Numbered from the stretch's first letter, positions 52,223 to 61,540 are shown. The stretch: DNA of 64,000 nucleotides from Pseudovibrio sp. Tun.PSC04-5.I4 (GCF_900104145.1 NZ_FNLB01000006.1:1943001-2007000), one strand, 5' to 3'. Numbers and translations are program-made. Notes: generated by a model from the sequence alone, not told the origin.

Positions 52223-52846
52223 TTATTTTGCGATTTCCGCAAGGCTTGGAAATTCGGCAAGACGCGCAACGTATCGTGCCATCATGTCTACCTCCAAATT
52301 AACCTCGTCCCCAGCGGCCCTGTCGGACCACGTGGTCACCTCTAACGTATGTGGGATCAAGAACACGGAAAACGTGTTTCCCTCTGCCTCATTCACAGTC
52401 AAAGAGGTTCCATCCAATGCAACGGATCCCTTCTTGGGAATAAACCGTGCAAATTCAGGGGCACATTCAAACTTCAGATAAAGGCTCTCGGGGTGCCGTG
52501 TGCATTCAACAATGGTGGCTTTGCCATCCACATGACCAAGCACCAGATGGCCGCCAAGCTCGGCTCCCATTGCCAACGAGCGTTCAAGGTTAAGCCGTTT
52601 GCCCACTTTCCAGTTGGCAACAGTCGTCAATGCCAGCGTTTCCGCCGCAGATTCAACGCTAAACCATGCCTGATCACCGTCGCGCCCTTTGGCAACAACG
52701 GTATGGCACACGCCAGAACACGCAATAGAGGCACCAATCTCGATCCCGTCTGGATCATAGACACTGCCAATTTTTGTCCTTTGACCTGCAGCAATCTGCT
52801 CCAGCTCAAGGATTGTTCCAACGTCACTAACGATGCCAGTAAACAC
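52223..52846 (-). CDS. ribE: riboflavin synthase, alpha chain
   Basis: Two tandem lumazine-binding domains of about 97 aa each; starts MFTGIVSDVGTI; IACSGVCHTVV and VALDGTSLTVNEAEGN are the matching halves. 207 aa. GTG start follows immediately on the ribD TAG with GAGAGG inside the ribD end, so translation is coupled. Not to be confused with the ribBA gene, which is absent here. Confidence 0.95.
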   Translation of the reverse strand: MFTGIVSDVGTILELEQIAAGQRTKIGSVYDPDGIEIGASIACSGVCHTVVAKGRDGDQAWFSVESAAETLALTTVANWKVGKRLNLERSLAMGAELGGHLVLGHVDGKATIVECTRHPESLYLKFECAPEFARFIPKKGSVALDGTSLTVNEAEGNTFSVFLIPHTLEVTTWSDRAAGDEVNLEVDMMARYVARLAEFPSLAEIAK

Positions 52847-53992
52847 CTAGAACCTCTCTTTTGGCGTATACCGCCACAGCAAATCCTCGCCAACATAGCG
52901 AAGCATCTGCTTGTTATAACCGTCTTGTAAACTTGCAAGGCCTTCAAACCCGAAAGGTTGAATACCATCGGAACCAATGTCTGTGGTTCCTTGAAAAATC
53001 ATAAGCTCATCAACCAGATCTTGCTGAAGCAAACCGTGCGCAAGCTCGGCACCGCCCTCCACCATAATCTGAGAGAGACCGTGCATGTAGAGCGCTTCCA
53101 GTGCTTTATCAAGACACACCTTACCATTTCGAAGGCAATCATTGATGATAACCGTCACGCCTTCCCGTTCAAGCGCACTAACGCGGTGATCGGGCGCATG
53201 TTCACCCACCACAACCCAAAGCGAATTATGTCCTGCACTCTGCACCAGATTGGATTTCAGAGGCATACGCGCCAAACTATCAAACACAACAGGTTGAGGA
53301 GATCGGCCTTCAAGACCCGGCAACCGGCAACTCAGTTCCGGATCATCTTCCAGAACGGTTCCGATACCCACCACGATCGCATCCATCTGAGAACGCATGG
53401 CATGAACCAGTTGGCGCGACAACGCACCTGAGATGGAAACTTGACCCGCACCGCGCTTGCCAATGTACCCGTCTTTAGAAACAGCCATTTTCAACTGAAC
53501 AAAAGGGCGATCCTTCAGCACACGGCAGATGTGCCCCCGAACAGCTTGCTGGCATTCTTTTTCCAAAACACCAACAATGACCTCAACGCCGCCCTCTTCC
53601 AGCATCCGCTTGCCACGTCCGGCAACGGCGGGGTTAGGATCAGCAGCACCATAGATCACGCGGGAAACACCGGCAGCAACAAGGGCGCGGGCGCAAGGAC
53701 CAGTCCGGCCATAATGCGCACAAGGCTCCAGCGTTACATAGGCCGTCGCACCCTTAGCGTGTTCACCGGCATCGATGATGGCAAGAACTTCAGCGTGTGA
53801 GCCGCCCGGAGGCAGAGTTGCCCCCTGCCCAACAACCACAGGTCCATTCCCAAAATCTTTAGTGAGAAGCGCACCAACAGGAGGATTGGGCCACGTCTGC
53901 CCTTTTGCGCGAATTCCATAGCTGATTGCAGCCGCCATAAAGCGTTCGTGCTCAGCAAGCTCGTCAGCATTTAGCGCTTTGTGACCCGACAA
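52847..53992 (-). CDS. ribD: bifunctional riboflavin deaminase/reductase RibD
   Basis: 381 aa. N-terminal deaminase with the zinc motifs SHAEVLAI (HAE) and PCAHYGRTGPC; C-terminal reductase starting RPFVQLKMAVSKDGYI and ending in an NADPH-binding GGAELAHGLL region. The start appears to be TTG at 53992 with AGGGGGA about 5 nt upstream; no in-frame ATG lies before the core. Order nrdR-ribD-ribE-ribH-nusB-thiL is standard for alphaproteobacteria. Confidence 0.94.
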   Translation of the reverse strand: MSGHKALNADELAEHERFMAAAISYGIRAKGQTWPNPPVGALLTKDFGNGPVVVGQGATLPPGGSHAEVLAIIDAGEHAKGATAYVTLEPCAHYGRTGPCARALVAAGVSRVIYGAADPNPAVAGRGKRMLEEGGVEVIVGVLEKECQQAVRGHICRVLKDRPFVQLKMAVSKDGYIGKRGAGQVSISGALSRQLVHAMRSQMDAIVVGIGTVLEDDPELSCRLPGLEGRSPQPVVFDSLARMPLKSNLVQSAGHNSLWVVVGEHAPDHRVSALEREGVTVIINDCLRNGKVCLDKALEALYMHGLSQIMVEGGAELAHGLLQQDLVDELMIFQGTTDIGSDGIQPFGFEGLASLQDGYNKQMLRYVGEDLLWRYTPKERF

Positions 53993-54030
53993 AGCATCCC
54001 CCTGAATACGACTAATAGCAAAGCCAGAGT

Positions 54031-54516
54031 TTAGATCCGTGGAGGCATCATTAACGGATCATCGTCCGCATCACTCAACTCATCCAGCAGCGCTTCAAAA
54101 TCTTTAGCTTCGCGGAAATTTTTATAAACGGAAGCGAACCGCACATAAGCCACATCGTCAAGGGTTTTCAGCCCTTCCATGACCAAGTGCCCAACATCTT
54201 CTGCCACAACATCACTTTCGCCAGAGCTTTCCAGCTGACGAACCAACCCGCTCACCATACGCTCTATACGTTCTGGCTCAACTGGACGTTTGCGAGTCGC
54301 GATCAAAACGGACCGCATCAGCTTCTCGCGATCAAAAGGAACCCGGCGACCATTGCGCTTAATAACAGTCAGCTCACGCAGCTGAACACGCTCAAAGGTG
54401 GTAAAGCGACCACCACATGTCTGGCAGACTCTGCGCCGACGGATAGAAGTATTATCCTCGGTTGGGCGCGAATCCTTCACCTGGGTGTCATCACCCCCGC
54501 AATACGGACAACGCAT
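54031..54516 (-). CDS. nrdR: transcriptional repressor NrdR
   Basis: 161 aa. Zinc ribbon MRCPYCGGDDTQVKDSRPTE... with CQTCGGRFTTFE, then the ATP-cone: VIKRNGRRVPFDREKLMRSV. It represses ribonucleotide reductase genes in response to ATP/dATP. Located between glyA and ribD, its typical place. Confidence 0.96.
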   Translation of the reverse strand: MRCPYCGGDDTQVKDSRPTEDNTSIRRRRVCQTCGGRFTTFERVQLRELTVIKRNGRRVPFDREKLMRSVLIATRKRPVEPERIERMVSGLVRQLESSGESDVVAEDVGHLVMEGLKTLDDVAYVRFASVYKNFREAKDFEALLDELSDADDDPLMMPPRI

Positions 54517-54542
54517 CTCGCCTGCCTCCTTAGCAAATCATT

Positions 54543-54576
54543 GAAGAACCGCCGAATGGGTATCCGGCGACTCTTC
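54543..54576 (-). other. long hairpin between glyA and nrdR
   Basis: On the minus strand CGCCGGAT pairs with ATTCGGCG (one wobble) around a 4-nt loop, and outer GAAGA/TCTTC arms extend it past a 2-nt internal loop. It lacks a T-run and sits in a 69-bp gap, so an mRNA processing or stability role is plausible. Confidence 0.45.
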
Positions 54577-54585
54577 TCGTTTAAA

Positions 54586-55899
54586 TCAGTTTTGATAGAT
54601 TGGGAACCGGGCAGTGAGTGCCAGTACCTTTTCTTTGACCTGTGCTTCCACAGCTTCGTTGCCTTCAACGGAGTTTGTCTTACGCAGACCTTCCAGAACC
54701 TCGGTAATCAACTTACCAATTTCACGGAATTCTTCAGGGCCAAAGCCGCGGGTCGTACCTGCTGGCGTACCAAGACGAATACCGGAAGTAATGGTAGGTT
54801 TCTGAGGATCGAGCGGAACACCATTCTTGTTACAGGTGATGTTTGCACGGCCCAGAGAAATCTCGGCATCTTTACCGGTCAGGTTCATAGGACGCAGATC
54901 AACCAGCATCAGATGTGTGTCGGTACCGTTAGAAACGATATCCAAACCACCCTCACGCAGTGTCTGAGCCAGAACCTGTGCGTTCTCGATCACGTCTTTG
55001 CCGTAAGTCTTAAACTCAGGGCGAAGCGCTTCACCGAAGGCAACAGCTTTAGCCGCAATCACATGCATCAAAGGACCACCCTGCAGACCTGGGAAGATCG
55101 CGGAGTTAATCTTTTTCGCAATGTCAGCATCGTTGGTCAGAACCAGACCGCCACGAGGACCACGAAGGGTCTTGTGGGTGGTGGACGTTGCAACATGTGC
55201 ATGCGGGAACGGGCTTGGGTGATGACCACCAGCAACAAGACCAGCAAAGTGAGCCATATCAACCCAAAGGTAGGCACCTACTTCGTCAGCAATTGCGCGG
55301 AACGCAGCAAAATCAATCTCACGAGAGTAAGCAGACCCACCAGCGATGATGATCTTTGGCTGATGCTCACGAGCAAGTTCTGCAACCTGATCCATGTTGA
55401 TGTAGCCGGTGTCTGTGTTCAGGCCGTAGTGAACAGCGTTGAACCATTTACCGGACATGTTAGGGCGCGCACCATGAGTCAGGTGACCACCTGCATCAAG
55501 GCTCATGCCCAAAAGGGTATCACCTGGTTTTACCAGCGCAAGCAGCACAGACTGGTTGGCCTGTGAGCCTGAGTTTGCCTGCACATTGGCAAACTCACAG
55601 CCGAACAACTCTTTAGCACGGGCAAGTGCGAGGCGTTCAACAACGTCGACGTGTTCACAACCACCGTAGTAGCGGCGGCCGGGATAACCCTCTGCATATT
55701 TGTTGGTCAGGACGGAGCCCTGTGCTTCAAGCACAGCGCGAGACACAATGTTTTCTGAAGCGATCAGCTCTATCTCGTTCTGCTGACGAGTTAGTTCTTT
55801 GTTGATTGCCTCAAGAAGATCTGGGTCACCAGACGCCAGGCTACCTGTAAAGAACTCTGGGTAGAGCGGCGTCGTGATTGAACTATCCGATACGGACAT
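54586..55899 (-). CDS. glyA: serine hydroxymethyltransferase
   Basis: Interconverts serine and glycine with tetrahydrofolate. 437 aa: IELIASENIVSRAV, NKYAEGYPGRRYYGG, the PLP lysine in STTHKTLRGPRGG, and VDMAHFAGLVA. Length and motifs are normal. First gene of the glyA-nrdR-rib group. Confidence 0.98.
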   Translation of the reverse strand: MSVSDSSITTPLYPEFFTGSLASGDPDLLEAINKELTRQQNEIELIASENIVSRAVLEAQGSVLTNKYAEGYPGRRYYGGCEHVDVVERLALARAKELFGCEFANVQANSGSQANQSVLLALVKPGDTLLGMSLDAGGHLTHGARPNMSGKWFNAVHYGLNTDTGYINMDQVAELAREHQPKIIIAGGSAYSREIDFAAFRAIADEVGAYLWVDMAHFAGLVAGGHHPSPFPHAHVATSTTHKTLRGPRGGLVLTNDADIAKKINSAIFPGLQGGPLMHVIAAKAVAFGEALRPEFKTYGKDVIENAQVLAQTLREGGLDIVSNGTDTHLMLVDLRPMNLTGKDAEISLGRANITCNKNGVPLDPQKPTITSGIRLGTPAGTTRGFGPEEFREIGKLITEVLEGLRKTNSVEGNEAVEAQVKEKVLALTARFPIYQN

Positions 55900-56085
55900 A
55901 GGTTGACCTCATCACACGGTTGGAGCAACGAAACTTACGAAACTTTCACGAGGAAAATTCGCAACAAAAACCCGTTAGAGTATGTTTTCGGGTGGTTAGC
56001 CCATTAGCATATAGGGGTTATCGAACCAAGGGATGTTATCTCAAATTGATCAATAGTGTTTAGGTGATCACCCAAATTTTATAAA

Positions 56086-56271
56086 TTAAACAGCCTTGAG
56101 TTGTAATTTACGCTCAAGCTTTTTCATAGCCAACTGCTTCAGATGAGTTTCACTTGCATTACGAGGCCCAACAACAAACACCTCAACACCACTTTGCGCG
56201 CATATAGCCGTCATGCGAACCAGATTCCCAATCACCCGACCTTCAAAAAACACCTGCCCCAGCTTCGACAT
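56086..56271 (-). CDS. DUF6898 family small protein
   Basis: 61 aa from the ATG at 56271 with GGGGAG 4-5 nt upstream; the frame to 56319 is not needed. GQVFFEGRVIGNLVRMTAIC, VEVFVVGPRNAS and the helical HLKQLAMKKLERKL end match the small DUF6898 pattern known from alphaproteobacteria. Function unknown. Confidence 0.7.
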   Translation of the reverse strand: MSKLGQVFFEGRVIGNLVRMTAICAQSGVEVFVVGPRNASETHLKQLAMKKLERKLQLKAV

Positions 56272-56376
56272 TTGACTCCCCGTCCCGCTCTCACAACCTT
56301 CGCCAATTAACATCAGCATATTTAGCAGTTCGCAGGCGCAATGACAGGGGCAGTTGCAATTACATCCCCAAAGAAG

Positions 56377-56413
56377 AAGGCCGCTAGGGCAATCAGTCCC
56401 TAACGGCCTTTTA
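56377..56413. terminator. terminator downstream of the L,D-transpeptidase gene
   Basis: AAGGCCGCTAGGG and CCCTAACGGCCTT pair with one mismatch around an 8-nt loop. TTTT follows on the plus strand and CTTCTTT on the minus. It lies 26 bp past the L,D-transpeptidase stop. Confidence 0.75.
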
Positions 56414-56438
56414 TATCTCGAAGACGGGAACCTGCTTG

Positions 56439-57782
56439 CTACTGCGTCGCTTGAGCTATCGGATCTACACCCTCTTGGTAAAGACCGTCCTTGTCGTAAA
56501 TATCATCGCGAAAATGGACCAAGCCATCGCTAAGCGCCCAAGCTGTAATATAGGACATCTGCAGTGGCACACGGCTTTTCATCTTCACATCAATCCGCTC
56601 ACCAGAATTAATGGTCGCATCCACACGGCTACGGTTCCAGTCTTTGGTGGTAGATCCGAGTAACCACGTCACCAGTTCGCGCACGTTTTGAACCCGCACA
56701 CAGCCTGATGAATGAAAACGGTAGCCCTTACCAAACAACGATTGCTCCGGCGTATCGTGCAAGTACACCTGATGCGTGTTGTTGAAATTGATACGGATAC
56801 TGCCCATGGAATTGCCTTCCCCAGGCTCCTGAGTAAAGCGGAACTTCGTAGCTTCGTCCGTATTCCAGTCAATCTCCTGCCATTGCTTTTCTTTGCCGTA
56901 CCAGTCGAAAATCCGGATGTTATTCTTGGAAAGGTACTGAGGATCCTCCAGCATCCGCGGGATCAGATCCTTACGAATGATAGAAACAGGCACAGTCCAG
57001 TATGGATTGAAGTTCACTTCGTAAATCGCAGAGCTCAGGATCGGAGATTGACGGTCCTTCTTACCCACCACAGCTGTGTGACGGGAGCGGACACGACCAT
57101 TCTCAACAACCTCAATACGAGCTGCCGGAATATTCACGTTCACATACGTATCGCCAACCTCCTTGGCCAACGCAGTCACGCGCTCCAGATTGGTCCGCAG
57201 TTGTTGCAAGCGCACCTCAACCGGCACATTCATCGCAATCACAGAGGAGCGACCAACAATACCGTCCGGTGTCAAACCATGACGCAACTGAAAACGGCGC
57301 ACAGCAGAACCAACATAGCTGTCGAATACATCCGACACGCCTGCCTGCTGCGCCATATCACCAGATGCAATCAAACGCTGGCGCAATGCCTGAATTGCAG
57401 GGACACGCATGCCAATGCGCAAAGCTTTTTTGGTTGAAACTTCCGGCCAGCCACCATTCAGCGAGATACGCTCATAATCGAGAATTGCATCGATCATATA
57501 CTGGCCAGTCTGCTCAGAAATAATCGGAGCAACAAAGTCGATCTGCTCCAATGAGGAAACCCCCTCATCAAAGGTATCCGCCCACTCTGTGCCCTGCCCA
57601 AGGATCGGTTGCTCAACAACAACAGGAGCTGGTTGGCTGGAACTTTGCTGAATAGCTCCGCCATAGGACAACAACCCGGCGGGGGCCTGAACCTGTGCCT
57701 GCGCAGACAACAGACCTGCAGAAAGGCCGGTGCTCACAATCAGAGCAAGAGCAATTTTTCTGCGGTTAAGAAGAGGCACCAT
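56439..57782 (-). CDS. L,D-transpeptidase with peptidoglycan-binding domain (LdtP-like)
   Basis: About 447 aa. Sec signal peptide (KIALALIVSTGLSAGLLSAQA), a peptidoglycan-binding domain (DVFDSYVGSAVRRFQLRHGL), and a YkuD catalytic domain with GYRFHSSGCVRVQNVRELV, where the His and Cys are catalytic. It makes 3-3 cross-links or anchors proteins to peptidoglycan. Start is ATG 57782 (or the adjacent GTG 57785). The ldtR gene lies about 500 bp upstream, and an ldtR-ldtP link is known from Liberibacter and Sinorhizobium. Confidence 0.92.
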   Translation of the reverse strand: MVPLLNRRKIALALIVSTGLSAGLLSAQAQVQAPAGLLSYGGAIQQSSSQPAPVVVEQPILGQGTEWADTFDEGVSSLEQIDFVAPIISEQTGQYMIDAILDYERISLNGGWPEVSTKKALRIGMRVPAIQALRQRLIASGDMAQQAGVSDVFDSYVGSAVRRFQLRHGLTPDGIVGRSSVIAMNVPVEVRLQQLRTNLERVTALAKEVGDTYVNVNIPAARIEVVENGRVRSRHTAVVGKKDRQSPILSSAIYEVNFNPYWTVPVSIIRKDLIPRMLEDPQYLSKNNIRIFDWYGKEKQWQEIDWNTDEATKFRFTQEPGEGNSMGSIRINFNNTHQVYLHDTPEQSLFGKGYRFHSSGCVRVQNVRELVTWLLGSTTKDWNRSRVDATINSGERIDVKMKSRVPLQMSYITAWALSDGLVHFRDDIYDKDGLYQEGVDPIAQATQ

Positions 57783-58236
57783 CACCTATTATATCTCCTG
57801 GCAATCAATCATCCCTATTAGATTCCATGCAAACTTGGTTAAAAGAAGCTTAACATGGAAAATATTCATGGCATTATCTGGTCCAACTCGCAAGACATCT
57901 GCCATAAAACGGGGAGTAACATCTGTTGGTGAATTAAAGAAAGTGATCCGTCCTCTGAATAAATCAGAATTGACAGACCTTGCAATTTAGCCCCAACGGC
58001 AAAACAAGCCCGAATAATTGGAGGTTCTCATCTCCATCCGATGTGACCGTTTAATGGCCAAAGACCTCAGCACCGAAATTCAAGTTGGTCTTTGAAGAAT
58101 TTCCCTCACGATGAGTGCAAGAAAGCAACAACCGGCACCACTTACGCACAAGCACCTGACCTATACTTGGCTTCCGCATCTCGCCGAGATACCAGCCCCA
58201 GAAGAAATTAATACAGCTATCACTCGGTCCACATAC
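57783..58236. other. intergenic region between ldtR and the L,D-transpeptidase gene
   Basis: About 450 bp with no gene I can support. A 40-codon frame (57868-57990) and a 53-codon frame near 58110 have no family match. Near the right of the transpeptidase start is a dyad (GTTAA/TTAAC at 57838-57854) inside an 18-bp motif also seen upstream of ldtR. Confidence 0.45.
57837..57854. promoter_or_regulatory. candidate LdtR operator upstream of the L,D-transpeptidase gene
   Basis: GGTTAAAAGAAGCTTAAC lies 55-72 bp upstream of the transpeptidase ATG. A related 18-mer (15 of 18 matches) is at 58953-58970, upstream of ldtR. An operator role is inference. Confidence 0.35.
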
Positions 58237-58270
58237 AAAAACACCGCTTCTGGGTGGAAGCGGTGTTTTT
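58237..58270. terminator. strong terminator after ldtR
   Basis: ACACCGCTTC and GAAGCGGTGT are perfect arms with a 6-nt loop and A/T tracts on both sides. It ends the ldtR transcript, so the transpeptidase gene has its own promoter. Confidence 0.9.
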
Positions 58271-58297
58271 AAGAAAGGTCAGTATCGCTCAATGAAA

Positions 58298-58810
58298 TTA
58301 GAGACGATATAGAATCTGGTCAGTCCAGAAACGCTCCAGACGACGCAAGGAGCGGTTAAGCTCTTCAAAGCTTGCTGTAGAGAGTTCACCAACCTGCTCA
58401 ACTGAAAGAATGTGACGGCTGTAAAGCTCATCAACAATTTGAGCAATTTCACGCCCTTTTTCAGTCAGACTCACACGCACAGAGCGGCGATCCATCTGGG
58501 AACGTTCATGGTTGATGTATCCGGTTTCAACCAGTTTCTTCAGATTGTAAGAAACGTTAGAACCAAGATAGTAACCGCGAGTACGGAGTTCGCCGGCTGT
58601 CAGCTCTGCATCGCCGATGTTAAACAGAAGCAGCGCCTGAACACTGTTCACATCTGAACGACCCATACGGTCAAACTCGTCCTTGATGACGTCAAGAAGA
58701 CGACGGTGCAAACGCTCGATGAGCGTCAACGCCTCTAGGTATGCAGGCTTTAGCCCTACCGTTTCTTCTTCCTGCGCCAAGACCTCAACAGCCCTGTTTG
58801 TATTGATCAT
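58298..58810 (-). CDS. ldtR: MarR family regulator LdtR
   Basis: About 170 aa from the ATG at 58810 (GAGG 9 nt upstream); the ATGs at 58825 and 58831 lack a Shine-Dalgarno. The sequence has the winged-helix core ELRTRGYYLGSNVSYNLKKLV and DRRSVRVSLTEKGREIAQIV, and the LdtR-like N-terminus EALTLIERLHRRLLDVIKDE with a long dimerisation helix. LdtR controls ldtR and ldtP in Liberibacter and Sinorhizobium; here the target is probably the L,D-transpeptidase upstream-region motif listed above. Confidence 0.82.
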   Translation of the reverse strand: MINTNRAVEVLAQEEETVGLKPAYLEALTLIERLHRRLLDVIKDEFDRMGRSDVNSVQALLLFNIGDAELTAGELRTRGYYLGSNVSYNLKKLVETGYINHERSQMDRRSVRVSLTEKGREIAQIVDELYSRHILSVEQVGELSTASFEELNRSLRRLERFWTDQILYRL

Positions 58811-58952
58811 CTGGTTGCGCCTCATGTCCATATTTTTCGTGCGTTCGTATTTTTATCAGCACTTGAAGCAAATTTACGCGACCGCTTCTAAGAACCGCTT
58901 AAGAGACACGATGAATTATTTCTTAATTACTGGCAAGCGTTTAGACCTTCCC

Positions 58953-58970
58953 GTTAACCTTCTGTTTACC
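58953..58970. promoter_or_regulatory. candidate LdtR operator upstream of ldtR
   Basis: On the minus strand GGTAAACAGAAGGTTAAC, 15/18 like the motif at 57837-57854. It overlaps the mmsB stop codon and is about 140 bp upstream of ldtR, so the distance is large and chance similarity is possible. Confidence 0.25.
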
Positions 58971-59868
58971 CTGGTTTCCGAAGCAAGTGGATGATACCGG
59001 AGAAGTCGAGGTTTTCCCCGCCATTGTTACAGTATTGCTCATAGAGCCGAGCCGCTTTTTCACCCATCGGGGTACTTGCACCGCTCGAATCGGCTGCTTC
59101 TTCTGCCAGCAGTAAATCTTTCAGCATCATGGGTGCTGCAAAACCTGGCTTGTAATCATTATTTGCCGGCGACGTCGGAACAGGTCCGGGAATCGGACAG
59201 TAAGATGTCAAAGACCAACACTGACCGGACGATTTAGAGGAAATATCGTAAAGCTTTTGTGGGTCCAGACCCAACTTCTCAGCCAGTACGAATGCCTCGC
59301 AGGTTCCAATCATGGAAATACCGAGCAACATATTATTGCAAATCTTAGCAGCCTGCCCAGCGCCAGCATCGCCAGCGTGAACTATTGAGCCACCCATGAT
59401 GTCCAAAAACGGTTTTGCTCGTTCAAAAGCAACGTCAGGTCCACCAACCATAAACGTCAGCGTCCCGTTTGCAGCTCCTACGATCCCACCGGAAACCGGT
59501 GCGTCAACCATGTCCATTCCAGCATCAGCAGCAGCTTTCGCCACGTCCCGGCTGCTATCCACGTCAATTGTGGAGCTATCAATGAACACCGTGCCTTTTG
59601 GTGCGTGTGCAAGAATACCGTTCTCACCTGTGTAAACGGAACGCACATGCTTGCCAGCAGGCAACATAGTAACAACAGCATAAACATCACGAACTGCTTC
59701 AGCGGCAGATTGAGCAACATGCCCGCCAACCGCTTGAAAGGCAGCTCGTGCCTCATCAGAAAGATCTACACCGACGACTTCATAACCAGCCTTGACCAGG
59801 TTGGCAGCCATAGGGCCACCCATATTACCAAGACCGATAAAAGCAACGCGAAGAGTTTTATCTCCCAT
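58966..59868 (-). CDS. mmsB: 3-hydroxyisobutyrate dehydrogenase
   Basis: NAD-dependent step of valine breakdown. About 300 aa from the ATG at 59868 (GGGAGG 5-6 nt upstream); the frame extends to 59940 without support. FIGLGNMGGPMAANLVKAGY (Rossmann), DAPVSGGIVGAANGTLTFMVGG, the catalytic Lys in GAGQAAKICNNMLLG. The downstream gene is ldtR; upstream are the other valine-pathway genes. Confidence 0.96.
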   Translation of the reverse strand: MGDKTLRVAFIGLGNMGGPMAANLVKAGYEVVGVDLSDEARAAFQAVGGHVAQSAAEAVRDVYAVVTMLPAGKHVRSVYTGENGILAHAPKGTVFIDSSTIDVDSSRDVAKAAADAGMDMVDAPVSGGIVGAANGTLTFMVGGPDVAFERAKPFLDIMGGSIVHAGDAGAGQAAKICNNMLLGISMIGTCEAFVLAEKLGLDPQKLYDISSKSSGQCWSLTSYCPIPGPVPTSPANNDYKPGFAAPMMLKDLLLAEEAADSSGASTPMGEKAARLYEQYCNNGGENLDFSGIIHLLRKPG

Positions 59869-60025
59869 TGCATCCTCCCAAAAATCGCCGCCCGAGGGAA
59901 TTTTGAACATCTGGAACTTGCCCGGAACTGACCATCCCAAACATACTCCAGATTACCTCTCACGGACGACTGGTTACAAAACGAAAAATTTCAATGATTT
60001 ACAGGCTAAATAAGCAATTAGTCGC

Positions 60026-60436
60026 TTATGCCCGCTCCTCTCGTTCTGCAAGGTAGAGCAGAACGAGGTAGAGGGCGATTGCACTGATGTAGGAGACCAC
60101 CTCAGTCGGACTACGACCAAAGACCATGGGGAACACGGAGTACATCACCACCTGCGCAAGAGAGCGAAACAGCCACATGACCGTTCCCCAGCTGGAAAGC
60201 AGCCACAGCCCAATGGCTGTCACCAGATCCAGAACAGCAAAGAAGATGACTGTTGTCTGCACCTGAAGGGCCACACCTTCAAACACCACACCATCAATTG
60301 TGCGTGCACCAATTATGGCACCCCAGTAACTCAGCCCGGCAAACAGCATGTAGACAGCAAGCAGCCTGACATATGCATGCAGCAAAAACTGAAATGAAGG
60401 TACCCTCTTCATCAGCTCTACAAAAACGCCAGGCAT
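60026..60436 (-). CDS. DUF6163 family membrane protein
   Basis: About 136 aa from the ATG at 60436 (GAGGTGG upstream). Four membrane segments: VRLLAVYMLFAGLSYWGAII, TVIFFAVLDLVTAIGLWLL, TVMWLFRSLAQVVMYSVFPMV and YISAIALYLVLLYL. Pattern matches DUF6163, a Hyphomicrobiales family of unknown function. It sits between the hydrolase and mmsB genes on the same strand. Confidence 0.72.
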   Translation of the reverse strand: MPGVFVELMKRVPSFQFLLHAYVRLLAVYMLFAGLSYWGAIIGARTIDGVVFEGVALQVQTTVIFFAVLDLVTAIGLWLLSSWGTVMWLFRSLAQVVMYSVFPMVFGRSPTEVVSYISAIALYLVLLYLAEREERA

Positions 60437-60490
60437 AACTACGCTCCACCTCAATACGTGCCCAAAAAGAACACCAATCCCCACGCCCCG

Positions 60491-61540
60491 TTAAAATACG
60501 AGGTCACCACCCTTCGGTGGCATAAAATGGGCCTCAACATCAACTGTTTTTATCACATCCAAGCTCTCATGCTGCCATTTAGGGGCATGATCCTTATCGA
60601 TAATCACAGCTCGCACGCCCTCATAGAAGTCTTTTCCGAGCAAAATCTGCGAAACAATCCGGTGTTCCATGATCATGCAATCTTTCATCGCCAGCCCAGC
60701 GCCGCGCCGCACCTGTTGAAAGGCCACCTCAACACTCAAGGGTGAGCGTTTACTGATCGTCTCCAGCGCAGCAGCGGCAAAGTCATCATGATCACTGCCC
60801 AAGAGCTGTTTCAGCTGACCAACAATCTCCAGCGTGCTCTCAGCCCCAAAGCACTCTTCCACCACATCCGCTTTTACGTGCAGCGGCGCAGGCCCCGGAT
60901 CAAACGCATACCGTGCTAGCACAGGCTCCACATCTTCCGCACTGCACAGCGCGTCTTCCAGCGCCAGCATGTCTTGGGAGTGAACAGCGTGCGTTAAAAT
61001 CCCGGTCCAGTAACAATCAGCTTGCCTCAAGCGCTCCCCGGTCATGGCACAATACATGCCGGTATACTGCGGCATGTTAGGAAGGAAATGACTGCCCCCC
61101 ACATCCGGGAAAAACCCAATAGCCGTTTCCGGCATGGCGAACATAGTCTTTTCACTGCCTACCCGGTAAGCACCATGAACGGAGATACCAACACCGCCAC
61201 CCATGACAATACCATCAATCAACGCGATCAACGGCTTAGCGTAACTCTCCATATAGACGTTAAGCCGGTACTCATCGGCAAAAAACGGCAGACTCTCATC
61301 AACCTTTTCTGGGCCATTCAAAGCAACCTGGCGAATATCCCCGCCAGCACAAAACGCTTTTTCACTGTTGCTCTTGATAATGACATGGTGGATCGCATCA
61401 TCAATCAACCAGCGCTCCAGCTTTGCATGCATGGCAACAACCATCTCATGGCTCAAAGCGTTCAGAGCTTTCGCGCGATTAAGAATAATGAGGCCCGCAT
61501 GGCCCTTCTCTTCAAAAAGTACATCTACAATTTCGGACAA
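60491..61540 (-). CDS. 3-hydroxyisobutyryl-CoA hydrolase (enoyl-CoA hydratase family)
   Basis: About 350 aa. Crotonase fold with FCAGGDIRQVAL and DGIVMGGGVGISVHG, then ETAIGFFPDVGGSHFLP with the catalytic Glu/Asp pattern of HIBCH. The start is probably TTG 61540 with GGAGG 5 nt upstream; the frame reaches a TTG at 61570. It frees 3-hydroxyisobutyrate, the mmsB substrate, from CoA. It is 66 bp after the acyl-CoA dehydrogenase gene. Confidence 0.92.
   Translation of the reverse strand: MSEIVDVLFEEKGHAGLIILNRAKALNALSHEMVVAMHAKLERWLIDDAIHHVIIKSNSEKAFCAGGDIRQVALNGPEKVDESLPFFADEYRLNVYMESYAKPLIALIDGIVMGGGVGISVHGAYRVGSEKTMFAMPETAIGFFPDVGGSHFLPNMPQYTGMYCAMTGERLRQADCYWTGILTHAVHSQDMLALEDALCSAEDVEPVLARYAFDPGPAPLHVKADVVEECFGAESTLEIVGQLKQLLGSDHDDFAAAALETISKRSPLSVEVAFQQVRRGAGLAMKDCMIMEHRIVSQILLGKDFYEGVRAVIIDKDHAPKWQHESLDVIKTVDVEAHFMPPKGGDLVF

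Noticed and set aside
57868..57990. 40-codon frame between ldtR and the L,D-transpeptidase gene
   Set aside because: Looks faintly protein-like (MALSGPTRKTSAIKRG...) but has no clear Shine-Dalgarno and no known family.
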